The notes beneath the pieces were generated by a model that searched no databases, was not told the origin of the DNA, and saw only the letters and a list, made by a program, of their open reading frames with translations. Below are positions 44,372 through 52,941 of a DNA stretch of 64,000 bases, piece by piece. The stretch lies in NCBI GenBank assembly GCA_045130665.1, contig JBGUQC010000004.1, positions 1 to 64,000 of the forward strand, read 5' to 3'. Numbering within the stretch: the first letter of the stretch is position 1; each line of letters begins with the position of its first letter. The translations under genes were made by a program, and so were the position numbers. The DNA is from RGIG8124 sp045130665. Lineage in GTDB: Bacteria > Bacillota > Clostridia > Christensenellales > CAG-917.

Positions 44372-45078
44372 TCTTCGTCCTCATTCTTTTTCTTACGATT
44401 ATTTTTTAAAATAGCTCTTTCTGATTTGCTAAATATTGCAACAATCTTTGCAATGAACATTGTAAACTCTTTAGATTTATCTACTGCAATATTTTTAATA
44501 AATGATTTGCCACCAATTGTTAAAGCAGCAACCACACTTGATATTGCAACTGTAATCCAAAGTTCTATGTTTTGGTTTTCTGTGCCCATTTTTATCATCC
44601 ATTCAATTACGATAACTGTGGCACATGCACCAGAAATGATACCAAAGGTATCACCGATTAAGTCTGAACATATTGAAGATACTTTAGATGCATTTTTGAC
44701 CATCTTTATTGCTGTTTTAGATCCATACACTTTTCTGGATGCCATAGATGTTAATGGAGCCAAATCACATGCTGTAACGGCAATACCGATACCATCAAAG
44801 AAAATGCTTATTACAATTAATAAGACTAGCAAAATAATTGAACCAATCATGTTACTTCTTTCTGCTGTGATTTCACTTATAAATGCAAATAAAGCACCAA
44901 GTACTAAAGCCAATAAAGTAATACGGATGCTATACCAAATAGCCTTCCTTTTTCTTATTTGATCCTTGGATAATTTCTTGGATTTTTTAGGTTCTTCTTT
45001 CGGTTCAATAGAAGAAGATTCCTCTTTTTCCAAAGGAGAATCTTGTTCGTTTAAATCATCTTTTTCAATATCTTCCAT
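44368..45078 (-). CDS. oapA: Probable OLE-associated membrane protein OapA (CorB-like)
   Basis: A 236-residue integral membrane protein. An acidic head (1-30) is followed by a basic patch (31-45, KKSKKLSKDQIRKRK), four hydrophobic helices (about 50-67, 77-95, 144-162, 172-189) and a Lys/Arg-rich tail. The motif DLIGD at 139-143 matches the DxxxD motif of OapA, the protein that binds OLE RNA and brings it to the membrane; homologues are often labelled CorB-like magnesium transporters. The large RNA gene ends 28 bases upstream and tlyA overlaps downstream, the known OLE order. No Shine-Dalgarno is visible. The assignment rests on context, topology and motif rather than alignment. Confidence 0.8.
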   Translation of the reverse strand: MEDIEKDDLNEQDSPLEKEESSSIEPKEEPKKSKKLSKDQIRKRKAIWYSIRITLLALVLGALFAFISEITAERSNMIGSIILLVLLIVISIFFDGIGIAVTACDLAPLTSMASRKVYGSKTAIKMVKNASKVSSICSDLIGDTFGIISGACATVIVIEWMIKMGTENQNIELWITVAISSVVAALTIGGKSFIKNIAVDKSKEFTMFIAKIVAIFSKSERAILKNNRKKKNEDEE

Positions 45079-45106
45079 AGTATATAAAAAATAAAATATT
45101 TTTTAA

Positions 45107-45693
45107 TGGTGGCAACAACGAGGGTAAACCTTGCGCCTTTAGGTTCGGTTGAATTTCTCTTTACAATAACATGTCGTCGCCGTACATGATGTTTCCAATT
45201 ACATTGTAAACTGCGAGTTACCTCAACATGACCGAATTGCCACTTAGTGCACACTATAATCCCCAAGCTGTCTCTTTTTAGAACAGTCTAGAAGTTTTCC
45301 TTGGCAGAAGTTATTCGCTCTTATCTTGTTTTGCAAGTACTATTTCACTAGGCGATCGGATTATCCATTTGGCCAAACATCAAATCCGTTGTTCCGTAGA
45401 TCCCTAAGTATTCACTCAAAGCAGGCTACACTGTACACAGCATTAAAACATACCGCATAGCAGGTTTCTATCCCAATCAGTAAAATAATCAAGTTATTCT
45501 ACCAAAATGGGTCTCCCGGAAGTTGGGTCTGGTTCTATATGCCATTATAAAAAGCCCAAAATCCTATCCCTTCAGCAACCGCCCGAGTTTGGGCAACTTA
45601 AGCAGTTACAAAAGGTTTCAACGATGTGCCCTGTGACGATATTTTACCCCCGTCTTTGAGTCGGCAACTTCTGACTAGAATACTGCGCCACCA
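45107..45693 (-). ncRNA. ole: OLE RNA (ornate, large, extremophilic RNA), about 587 nt
   Basis: A 587-nt region with no plausible frame. Its ends pair: TGGTGGC at the RNA 5' end (45693-45687) with GCCACCA at the 3' end (45113-45107). It is notably richer in G+C than its flanks and full of short inverted repeats. A consensus promoter precedes it and oapA and tlyA follow, as at OLE loci, and the length agrees with the roughly 600 nt reported for OLE. It is not tmRNA (no tRNA-like CCA end or tag frame), not 6S RNA (too long) and not RNase P RNA (located at 40004). I cannot run the Rfam OLE model, so identity is inferred from context, size and terminal pairing. Confidence 0.8.
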
Positions 45694-45706
45694 TTTTGTA
45701 GAAATA

Positions 45707-45734
45707 ATTATACTAAATATATAAATATTGTCAA
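45707..45734 (-). promoter_or_regulatory. Promoter of the OLE RNA - oapA - tlyA unit
   Basis: On the minus strand a perfect TTGACA (45734-45729), 16 bases, and a perfect TATAAT (45712-45707). The start would be near 45700, just upstream of the terminal stem of the RNA. Among the promoters seen in this window it is the best match to consensus. Confidence 0.85.
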
Positions 45735-45779
45735 GGAGTTTTAATGTATTATAGAGTATTTTTAAAAAATAAATATTTT

Positions 45780-47840
45780 TTAACTATTCAATGTAGTATT
45801 AAACATTACATCTAAGAAATCCGCGTATTCGACCTGTTTGTTTTCGAGTAATATGTCGGTTTTTTGTGGATTTTTTTGTATTGCTAAATCTAATAATTGA
45901 GATGCTTTTTTGATAATTTGAATAGATATTGCGTATGGATATTTACCTGTTTTTCTGAATCCACTTTGAGATAATCCGATATAATCTCCAGATCCTCTCA
46001 TTTCAAAATCTTTTTCGGCAAGTGCAAGTCCATCTGTGGTTTCTTCCATAGCTATTAATCTTTCAGATACTGTACTTGGGTTGAGCTTTGTATGTAAGAA
46101 ACAGAATGATGCTTGATTTCTTCTTCCAATTCTTCCTCTTAATTGATGCAAAGATGCAAGACCAAATCGTTCTGAATCCATAACAACTAAGAGTGATGCA
46201 TCTGTATCTATTCCGACTTCAATTACAGTTGTAGATATTAAAATATCTAAATTGTGATTTATAAAGTCTTCCATGACCTTATTTTTCTCATCTGCCTTCA
46301 TCTTGCCATGAAGAATTCCGACTCTATTATTTGCAAAAAATGAATCCTTAGTTTCTTTATATAAAGTCTCTGCTGAATATATTTCCAAACCTTCACTATC
46401 TTTAATGCTTGGACATACAATAAATGCTTGCTTACCTAAAAGACATTCTTTCGATACATATTTGAGCATATCTTCACATTTATTGTCATAGACAATACGT
46501 GTTGTAATATTAGATGAAGAATTCCTATTATCAATGTGAGAAATATCTATGCCTTTATACATTGTTAAGAATAAAGTTCTTGGAATTGGTGTTGCAGACA
46601 TTGATATAACATCTGCATTTTTACACTTATCTTCCAATCTCTTTCTATCTGAAACGCCGAACTTATGTTGTTCATCTATGATAACTAATGATAAATCATT
46701 AAAGATAATTTCTTCGTTTAAAATGGATTGTGTGCCAAATATTACATCAATTTCACCTAATTGAAGCATATTTTTTATGTATTTTGCCTCAGATGCTTTG
46801 GTTGAAGATGTTAAAAGTGCGTAATTTATACCTAATTTCTTGGCAATTGGATCAAAATTGATGGCATGTTGCTTTGCTAAAATCTCTGTTGGAGCCATCA
46901 TTGCGCCCTGATGATTGGATTTTGCTGCACAGTATAGAGCAAAGAATGAAACTAATGTCTTTCCAGATCCAACATCTCCATTAATAATTCGTTTCATATT
47001 CTTGAATGATGTTAAATCGTTATAGATATCTTCAAAAGCATTTTCTTGAGATTGTGTTGGAACAAACGAGATAGCGTTTTTATAGTCAAGTATTATAGAT
47101 TTATCGATTTTATAAAATACTTTTCGCCTATTTTGGGCTGTTTTGCTATTAATTATGCGGTAAATGCCTATTGTATTGGCTGTATCTTCAATTGCTAATC
47201 TTTTTGTTCCTAATGCGCATTTTTCGTAGTTTTCTGGGAAATGTGCATCCTTAATTGCATCTAAAATTGGTGGTAAACCTAAAGATTTTGAAGTATCTGA
47301 ATCAAAGCAAGTATATTCACTTTCATCCACTTCCTCAAATTTTACGATTGTACTTTTTAGAATATTTTTGAAAACATTTTGACCAATTTCACCTTTTAAT
47401 GGATAAACCGTAAAAATGCCATCATGCAAATTTTTGATGTTTTCTTCATTTTCTACCAATGGATTAGTTAGTTCCACTTTAAAGTAGTTATAACGAATTT
47501 TGCCTAAAAAACGATAAACATCGCCTATTTTAAATTTATTAAGGTAATAGCCTTGGTTAAAATACAATGCATAAAGTCTCGTAAAACGCTCTGAGGACAA
47601 ATCTTCGAGCTCTAATTTGAAGAAATCCTTATGTGGATTCTCGGATTTTTTAATATTTAGTATTTTTGCCTTAACTAAAACAAAAGCCCCATCCTGTAAT
47701 TTATCTACAGATTGAGGTTTTTCTAGGTTTATATATTGAGATGGTAAGAAATTTACAAGATCAATTGGAGTATAAATTCCAAGATTGTTTAATTTTTTCT
47801 CTAAAGAAGCTCCAATTCCTTTAATTGCTTGTAATTTCAT
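45780..47840 (-). CDS. recG: ATP-dependent DNA helicase RecG
   Basis: A 686-residue superfamily 2 translocase that remodels stalled forks and Holliday junctions. The N-terminal wedge/OB region carries the opening IKGIGASLEKKLNNLGI. Motif I is GDVGSGKTL near 290 and motif II is DEQHKFG near 388. SATPIPRTL, the C-terminal QLRGRIGRR and the RecG-specific FEMRGSGDYIGLSQSG follow. Length matches Bacillus RecG (682). It starts three bases after the fakA-like gene, a standard neighbour. Confidence 0.96.
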   Translation of the reverse strand: MKLQAIKGIGASLEKKLNNLGIYTPIDLVNFLPSQYINLEKPQSVDKLQDGAFVLVKAKILNIKKSENPHKDFFKLELEDLSSERFTRLYALYFNQGYYLNKFKIGDVYRFLGKIRYNYFKVELTNPLVENEENIKNLHDGIFTVYPLKGEIGQNVFKNILKSTIVKFEEVDESEYTCFDSDTSKSLGLPPILDAIKDAHFPENYEKCALGTKRLAIEDTANTIGIYRIINSKTAQNRRKVFYKIDKSIILDYKNAISFVPTQSQENAFEDIYNDLTSFKNMKRIINGDVGSGKTLVSFFALYCAAKSNHQGAMMAPTEILAKQHAINFDPIAKKLGINYALLTSSTKASEAKYIKNMLQLGEIDVIFGTQSILNEEIIFNDLSLVIIDEQHKFGVSDRKRLEDKCKNADVISMSATPIPRTLFLTMYKGIDISHIDNRNSSSNITTRIVYDNKCEDMLKYVSKECLLGKQAFIVCPSIKDSEGLEIYSAETLYKETKDSFFANNRVGILHGKMKADEKNKVMEDFINHNLDILISTTVIEVGIDTDASLLVVMDSERFGLASLHQLRGRIGRRNQASFCFLHTKLNPSTVSERLIAMEETTDGLALAEKDFEMRGSGDYIGLSQSGFRKTGKYPYAISIQIIKKASQLLDLAIQKNPQKTDILLENKQVEYADFLDVMFNTTLNS

Positions 47841-47843
47841 CTA

Positions 47844-49505
47844 TTATTCAGCTGATAAAACGTAATAATAATGTTGTTGGCCACCATAGTAAGCTGTGAC
47901 TTCGATATCTGGGAACTTAATTTGTAATCTTTCACAAAGAGCCATAGCTTCATCTTCTGTGATACCATTTCCATAATAAAGAGTTAAAATTTCACATCTT
48001 GCAATGATTTTGGATGCAGTTTGAATAGCTGCTTCAGCTACAGAACCGCTCTTTGCAACGATTTTCTTATTAGAAATACCGATTATATCGCCTTCTTTGA
48101 CGTTAAATCCGTTCATCTTGGTATTTCTTACAGCATGTGTAACTTCTGCGCTCTTAACGTTTTTAGCGGTCTTTAACATATTTAATTCGTTTTCATCTGC
48201 AGAAAGTTCTGGATTCATAACTAATGCAGCAGAAATTCCTTCAGGAATACATGTTGTTGGGATAACTCTTACATCTGAATCTGTTAATTCTTTAGCTTGA
48301 TTTGCTGCAAGAATGATGTTTGAGTTGTTTGGGAAAACGAAAATATGCTTTGCGTTTGTCTTATTGATAGCATTCAAGATATCGTAAACGCTTGGGTTCA
48401 TTGTTTGACCGCCTTCAACGATTTGGTCAACAAGCAAATCTTTAAAGATTTGAGTTATGCCATCACCAGCTGCAATTGCAACCATTGCGAATTCTTTTGG
48501 TTCACCTTTTTCTTCTTCAACAACCTTATCACCATAGATTTTTCTATGTTGTTCCATCATGTTCTCAATCTTGAGTTTATCAAGTTCACCTAATGTTAAA
48601 CCTTTGCCTAATGCAAGGTTTGGTTTATTTGTATGTACGTGAACTTTAATTCTATCTGTATCATAGATTACGAGAACACAATCACCGATTGTCATTAGAT
48701 AATCTCTAAATTTATCAACTTCAGTTGCTGTTGTTGTTCTATTTAGATGAGTTACAAAGAATTCTGTACAATATTGGAAAGTAATATTCTCATAATCATT
48801 ATCTAATGATAAGTTTTGAGAAACATTACTCTTTTGAGTTTGTGGAATTTCGCTTACAGTTTCAGATTTGCATGGGATTCTTCTAATTTCTGTTCCTGTT
48901 AATGCAGCATAGAATCCTTCGAACACAGATAAAATACCTGTACCACCAGCATCTACAACACCTGCTTTTGCAAGAACTGGAAGCATTTCTGGAGTCTTAG
49001 CTAAGATCTCTTTTCCAGCTTCTATTACTTTTTCAAGTAATAGTTCTATGGATGTATTTCTCTTTTTAGCTTGAGTTTGGGCTGTTTCAGCCATAACTCT
49101 AATAACTGTAAGGATTGTACCTTCTTGTGGTTTCTTAATTGCGTCATATGCGATTTCAGTACCAGACTTCATTGCATTAGCAAGATCTTTTACAGTCATT
49201 TCTTCTTTTGCATTAAGTGCGACTGCAAAACCCTTCATGATCTGAGATGTGATAACACCTGAGTTTCCTCTTGCTCCTTCAAATGCTCCTTTGGAGTATG
49301 CTGTAGCTAATTCTGATACATCATCTGACTCTACTTCATTTATAAAATTAATTGCTGAAGAAATGGTGAGATACATATTTGTACCTGTATCACCATCTGG
49401 AACTGGGAATACATTGAGTTCATCTACGGCTTGTCTATTAATGCCGAGAGCCTCAAACCCACCTTCAAACATTTTTCTTAAGTTAATACCATTTACACTG
49501 TTCAT
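47844..49505 (-). CDS. fakA: DhaL-domain fatty acid kinase subunit FakA-like (YloV)
   Basis: A 553-residue protein. The N-terminal DhaL/DAK2 nucleotide-binding domain (about 1-200) has NVFPVPDGDTGTNMYLT, whose aspartates bind Mg-ATP. The long C-terminal region (about 310-553) is the DegV-partner part, with MVAIAAGDGITQIFKDLLV. FakA phosphorylates fatty acids carried by FakB (DegV-family) proteins for phospholipid synthesis. Position between the Asp23 gene and recG is conserved in Firmicutes. No strong Shine-Dalgarno is visible before the ATG. Confidence 0.92.
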   Translation of the reverse strand: MNSVNGINLRKMFEGGFEALGINRQAVDELNVFPVPDGDTGTNMYLTISSAINFINEVESDDVSELATAYSKGAFEGARGNSGVITSQIMKGFAVALNAKEEMTVKDLANAMKSGTEIAYDAIKKPQEGTILTVIRVMAETAQTQAKKRNTSIELLLEKVIEAGKEILAKTPEMLPVLAKAGVVDAGGTGILSVFEGFYAALTGTEIRRIPCKSETVSEIPQTQKSNVSQNLSLDNDYENITFQYCTEFFVTHLNRTTTATEVDKFRDYLMTIGDCVLVIYDTDRIKVHVHTNKPNLALGKGLTLGELDKLKIENMMEQHRKIYGDKVVEEEKGEPKEFAMVAIAAGDGITQIFKDLLVDQIVEGGQTMNPSVYDILNAINKTNAKHIFVFPNNSNIILAANQAKELTDSDVRVIPTTCIPEGISAALVMNPELSADENELNMLKTAKNVKSAEVTHAVRNTKMNGFNVKEGDIIGISNKKIVAKSGSVAEAAIQTASKIIARCEILTLYYGNGITEDEAMALCERLQIKFPDIEVTAYYGGQQHYYYVLSAE

Positions 49506-49543
49506 TATCTATATAATTGAATTACTTTGTAATTCATCCTCAT

Positions 49544-49894
49544 CTATACTCTTATACCAACAACATTTACTGTTATGTGTTTAACTCTCATTCCAGTTAG
49601 TTTTTCAAGGTTGTATTTTACAGCTTCAGCAATAGATTGTTTTACTGCTTCAATCTTTACACCAACTTTCAAAACAACATATATATCAACATATATGTAA
49701 TTATTGTCAGTGATGACTTTTACACCTTTTGCATATGGATTTTGACTAATTAAACGTGAGAAATTATCGGAAAAACGGCGTGACACTAAATCTACCACAC
49801 CATAGCACTCTGAAACTGTCTTGCTAGTAATTGTAGCAACGACAACTTCAGATATAGATATTTTTCCGTATTTATTAAATGTTGTCAGTGACAT
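49544..49894 (-). CDS. Asp23/Gls24 family envelope stress protein (YloU-like)
   Basis: A 116-residue protein of the Asp23/Gls24 (DUF322) family. The signature GKISISEVVVATITSKTVSECYGVV at the start, VYIDVYVVLKVGVKIEAV in the middle and a final amphipathic part (MRVKHITVNVVGI) are visible. Members form membrane-anchored or soluble assemblies linked to cell-envelope stress and fatty acid kinase genes. It heads the yloU-fakA-recG unit and is divergent from rpmB, the canonical arrangement. Confidence 0.9.
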   Translation of the reverse strand: MSLTTFNKYGKISISEVVVATITSKTVSECYGVVDLVSRRFSDNFSRLISQNPYAKGVKVITDNNYIYVDIYVVLKVGVKIEAVKQSIAEAVKYNLEKLTGMRVKHITVNVVGIRV

Positions 49895-49924
49895 ATATAA
49901 TTCCTAACTATATAATTCTTGACT

Positions 49925-49953
49925 ATTTTATATAATATAAATAGTTTTGGCAA
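49925..49953 (-). promoter_or_regulatory. Probable promoter of the Asp23-fakA-recG operon
   Basis: On the minus strand TTGCCA (49953-49948), 17 bases, TAAAAT (49930-49925). An overlapping TATAAA gives 15-base spacing, so the exact -10 is uncertain. Confidence 0.5.
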
Positions 49954-49985
49954 CCGAATTGAAAATTTATGTAATAAATGCTTGC

Positions 49986-50013
49986 TTGCAGTTTAATTAT
50001 TTGTTAATATAAT
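49986..50013 (+). promoter_or_regulatory. Promoter of rpmB
   Basis: TTGCAG (49986-49991), 16 bases, TATAAT (50008-50013). The transcript would start near 50020, giving a leader of about 25 nt with GGAGGT. Confidence 0.72.
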
Positions 50014-50044
50014 AGCGCTAAATTCCTAAATGGAGGTAAAAACC

Positions 50045-50236
50045 ATGTCTAAAGTATGTAGTGTTTGTGGAAAAGGTCAAATGAGTGGAAATCAAATCTC
50101 ACACTCACATCGTAAAACATGCCGTAGCTGGAGTGCTAACGTTCAAAAAGTTAAAGTTAAGACACCAACAGGTGGATTCAAATATGAATATGTTTGCACA
50201 CGTTGCTTAAGAAGCGGTAAGGTAGAAAGAGCATAA
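50045..50236 (+). CDS. rpmB: 50S ribosomal protein L28 (zinc-ribbon form)
   Basis: A 63-residue L28. The start ATG 50045 has GGAGGT (50032-50037) seven bases upstream; an in-frame ATG at 50030 includes that site and is rejected. The order MSKVCSVCGKG, HSHRKTCRSWSANVQ and YVCTRCLRSGKVERA is typical. Two Cys-x2-Cys pairs mark the zinc-binding (C+) version of L28; organisms may carry a zinc-free paralogue under zinc-limitation control, not seen here. It is transcribed alone and has its own promoter and terminator. Confidence 0.96.
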   Translation: MSKVCSVCGKGQMSGNQISHSHRKTCRSWSANVQKVKVKTPTGGFKYEYVCTRCLRSGKVERA

Positions 50237-50257
50237 TATTTTTATTAATATAAAAAT

Positions 50258-50286
50258 AACCCCTCAATTTAGAGGGGTTTTTCTTT
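50258..50286 (+). terminator. Terminator after rpmB
   Basis: AACCCCTC (50258-50265) pairs with GAGGGGTT (50272-50279), followed by TTTCTTTTT. Confidence 0.92.
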
Positions 50287-50324
50287 TTGTAAAAATATTG
50301 TATAATATTCTTTGAGGTAAAATT

Positions 50325-51383
50325 ATGAAAAAATTGTTGTTTGTTTTATTATTGGTTTTTGTATTAATTTTGAGCATGACATTGGTTGCATGTGATTCTG
50401 GTTTGATTAATGATTCTTCATCAGATTCCGATAATACTAATAATTCAAATAACAACAATTCTAGTAAAACCATCACTTATTATTTTGATAATAAAGATAT
50501 ATCAATTGAGGGGTTAAAAATTGACTTTAAATGTTCCGAATCAAGCTATTCAAATATAAAGTTAACAATTAATTTAGACGTTACAAATAATAATAAACAA
50601 GATGCATATTTTGTTATATCAGATCTTAAATTAACTAATGAAAAATCAAATGTTAACTATGATATTAATGATGAATCATATTCTTCAAGTAAAATACAAT
50701 ATCAAATTAAGAATTCATATTATTATTCAGCTATAATTCCAACATCATATAAAATAGAAAATTATCGATTTCAATTTAAGTTAAATAATAATATATATAT
50801 TATTAAATTATATGAAACACCTGATGAATCAAGAATTGATTTAACCGTTAATTATGTTTTGAGTGCTTATAATGCTATCGGTGCTCCTATAAATAGTGTT
50901 AAAACGGAAACAGTAAAATATGGAAGGAAGCTTTCTTCACTTTATGTTTATGAAGATAGTGATTATTACTGTTCAAGTTGGTATACAGATAGAGATAGAA
51001 CACAAAAATTTTCGTTAAGTACAGAAATATATGAGAATTTAACTTTATATGGAGTAAAACAATCAAATATAAAATATAATGTTGATCAAGGAGAAAAATG
51101 GATTAATGGAATAAATCACGTTCCAGCAACAGGAATAATCCGTATAAATACAGATTACACTGGGCAAAATGTTTATTTGTCAAATTATGGATTATATAAT
51201 AATAATGCTGTTGTAAAAATTTATTTACCAAAAACTTTAAAACGTATTTATTTCGGTAATTTTAGCAACATGAGTTCATTAAGAGAGATTTATTTTGCAG
51301 GTACCCAAACTGAGTGGGAAGCAATAGAATCTTCTAGTACAATTCCATCTACTGTACGAATTATTTATAATTCATCAATATAA
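50325..51383 (+). CDS. Lipoprotein with InlB B-repeat-like and BspA leucine-rich-repeat-like segments
   Basis: A 352-residue surface lipoprotein. A lipoprotein signal peptide ends at LVAC, with lipidated C23. A Ser/Asn/Asp linker (24-47) is followed by a beta-rich domain (about 50-170). A segment near 190-245 (KYGRKLSSLYVY, SSWYTDRDRTQKFSLST, YENLTLYG) resembles Listeria-Bacteroides (InlB B) repeats. The C-terminus (KTLKRIYFG, MSSLREIYFAGTQTEWEAI) matches a BspA-type leucine-rich repeat. Such proteins bind host or neighbour surfaces. The gene is more AT-rich than its neighbours and interrupts the conserved rpmB-rpe region. A TATAAT at about 50295 gives a possible promoter with a weak -35. Confidence 0.8.
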   Translation: MKKLLFVLLLVFVLILSMTLVACDSGLINDSSSDSDNTNNSNNNNSSKTITYYFDNKDISIEGLKIDFKCSESSYSNIKLTINLDVTNNNKQDAYFVISDLKLTNEKSNVNYDINDESYSSSKIQYQIKNSYYYSAIIPTSYKIENYRFQFKLNNNIYIIKLYETPDESRIDLTVNYVLSAYNAIGAPINSVKTETVKYGRKLSSLYVYEDSDYYCSSWYTDRDRTQKFSLSTEIYENLTLYGVKQSNIKYNVDQGEKWINGINHVPATGIIRINTDYTGQNVYLSNYGLYNNNAVVKIYLPKTLKRIYFGNFSNMSSLREIYFAGTQTEWEAIESSSTIPSTVRIIYNSSI

Positions 51384-51384
51384 A

Positions 51385-51412
51385 AAAAGAGGTCTTTAGA
51401 CCTCTTATTTTC
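51385..51412. terminator. Bidirectional terminator between the lipoprotein gene and rpe
   Basis: AGAGGTCT (51388-51395) pairs with AGACCTCT (51398-51405), flanked by A-rich sequence on the left and ATTTTCTT on the right. It can serve both converging transcripts. Its right arm touches the rpe stop codon (51405-51407). Confidence 0.85.
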
Positions 51413-52055
51413 TTAAATCAATTACTGCTTGCGATGGGTTCTCTGCTTTGAATACAGCTGATCCTGCAACCAATACATTTCCACCTGCTTCAATAACTCT
51501 TGTTGAATTCTTAGGAGATACTCCACCATCTACTTCGATATCATATTTATAGCCATTTTTGATCTTTAATTCATATCCTTTTTTGACTTTATCTAAGCAC
51601 TCTTCGATGAAACTTTGTCCACCAAATCCAGCTTGAACTGTCATGATAAGAAGCATATCAATTTGATCTAAATAATTTTCAACGATTGAGAAAGGTTGAT
51701 CTGCATTAACAACTAAACCTACTTTTTTGCCTTTTGATTTAACAATATCTATAGCACCTTGAACATTTTTTGATGCATCTGGATGGAATGTTACCATATC
51801 TGCACCACTGTCACAGAATTCACCAACATATTTTTCTGGTTCTGTAATCATTAGATGTACATCTAAAACTAGGTCTGTATGCTTTCTTAAAGCCTTTACC
51901 ATTGGCATACCAAATGTGATATTTGGAACATAAACTCCGTCCATAACATCTACATGGACCCAATCTGCTCCCCATTCCTTAACTAACTCTACGGTTTTAC
52001 CCATATTTGCGAAGTCGCCTGATAAGATTGATGGTGCAATTAAAACCTTACTCAT
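51405..52055 (-). CDS. rpe: Ribulose-phosphate 3-epimerase
   Basis: A 216-residue TIM-barrel epimerase interconverting ribulose 5-phosphate and xylulose 5-phosphate in the pentose phosphate pathway. APSILSGDFANMG at the N-terminus, VHVDVMDGVYVPN and DVHLMITEPEKY with metal-binding His/Asp, VQAGFGGQSFIEE and EVDGGVSPKN are all present. It overlaps rsgA by eight bases. rsgA-rpe order is conserved in Firmicutes. Confidence 0.96.
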   Translation of the reverse strand: MSKVLIAPSILSGDFANMGKTVELVKEWGADWVHVDVMDGVYVPNITFGMPMVKALRKHTDLVLDVHLMITEPEKYVGEFCDSGADMVTFHPDASKNVQGAIDIVKSKGKKVGLVVNADQPFSIVENYLDQIDMLLIMTVQAGFGGQSFIEECLDKVKKGYELKIKNGYKYDIEVDGGVSPKNSTRVIEAGGNVLVAGSAVFKAENPSQAVIDLRK

Positions 52056-52941
52056 ATTTTTCTTTTCTCCTTTCCATTAATTCGTTAAAAATAACTACAT
52101 ATCTATTATATCTCTTTGTAGAGATTTCCTTGCCCACATGTTTTCTAACCTCACAATCTGGTTCATTAATATGTGTACAAGAATTGTATTTACAATCTGA
52201 ACTGAATTCTATGAATTCATCATAATATAATCTTAACTCTTCTGGTTGAATATCTATAGTATCAAGCATTGAGAATCCACATGTATCTACAATATATGTA
52301 TCTTCATCAATTGGAATAATTTCAGTAATTCTTGTTGTATTCTTTCCCTTTTGAGTTCCTTCAGAAATATCACCAATTTCTTGAACATTTTTTTGAAGGA
52401 TTGCATTAATAATTGATGACTTTCCAACAGCAGATTGACCAGCCAAACAAGTTGTTTTTCCTTTAATAATTTCAAGTAAATTTGTAATACCTTCTTTTGT
52501 TTCTGCAGATGTATAAATAACATCAAAAAGACCATCATAATCTGATACATCTATCTTGCCCAAATCAATCTTATTTAAGACTAAAATTGGTTCAATATTT
52601 TGGTGTAAACAGTTAACAATAATCTTATCTACAAGTAAGAAATCTGGCTCTGGAATTCTTGAAATTACTATCAAACATGTATCTATATTAGATACATAAG
52701 GTCTAATTAATTGGTTCTTTCTCTTTTGAACTTTTTCAATGATATAAACATCTCTATCCTTTACAAATTCAACGATATCTCCAACCAAAATTTCATCTAC
52801 TGCATCTTGATAATATTGGGTACCTCTTATCTTCTTTCTTGCAATGCATTTATAACGCTTGTTATCCGATAGAACAACAAACCTAGCTGCAACGTGTTTT
52901 ATGACTTTTCCGACAAGTGTTTTATTATTATCTTTACCCAT
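52048..52941 (-). CDS. rsgA: Small ribosomal subunit biogenesis GTPase RsgA
   Basis: A 297-residue circularly permuted GTPase. An N-terminal OB fold covers about 1-70. The G motifs appear in order G4 (LVLNKIDL), G5, then G1 (LAGQSAVGKSS, near 170) and G3 (DTCGFSML). The C-terminal zinc domain has CKYNSCTHINEPDC. It releases assembly factors from late 30S particles. It overlaps both rpe and rlmN by eight bases. In Bacillus the phosphatase and kinase genes prpC and prkC lie between rlmN and rsgA; both are absent here. Confidence 0.96.
   Translation of the reverse strand: MGKDNNKTLVGKVIKHVAARFVVLSDNKRYKCIARKKIRGTQYYQDAVDEILVGDIVEFVKDRDVYIIEKVQKRKNQLIRPYVSNIDTCLIVISRIPEPDFLLVDKIIVNCLHQNIEPILVLNKIDLGKIDVSDYDGLFDVIYTSAETKEGITNLLEIIKGKTTCLAGQSAVGKSSIINAILQKNVQEIGDISEGTQKGKNTTRITEIIPIDEDTYIVDTCGFSMLDTIDIQPEELRLYYDEFIEFSSDCKYNSCTHINEPDCEVRKHVGKEISTKRYNRYVVIFNELMERRKEKYE

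Noticed and set aside
45051..45266. Minus-strand open frame of 71 codons across the end of the large RNA
   Set aside because: It runs through the conserved-looking RNA 3' end into the oapA start, has no ribosome-binding site and an unlike-protein composition.
45107..45693. tmRNA or 6S RNA as the identity of the large RNA
   Set aside because: There is no alanine tRNA-like end, CCA terminus or tag reading frame, and it is roughly three times the size of 6S RNA.
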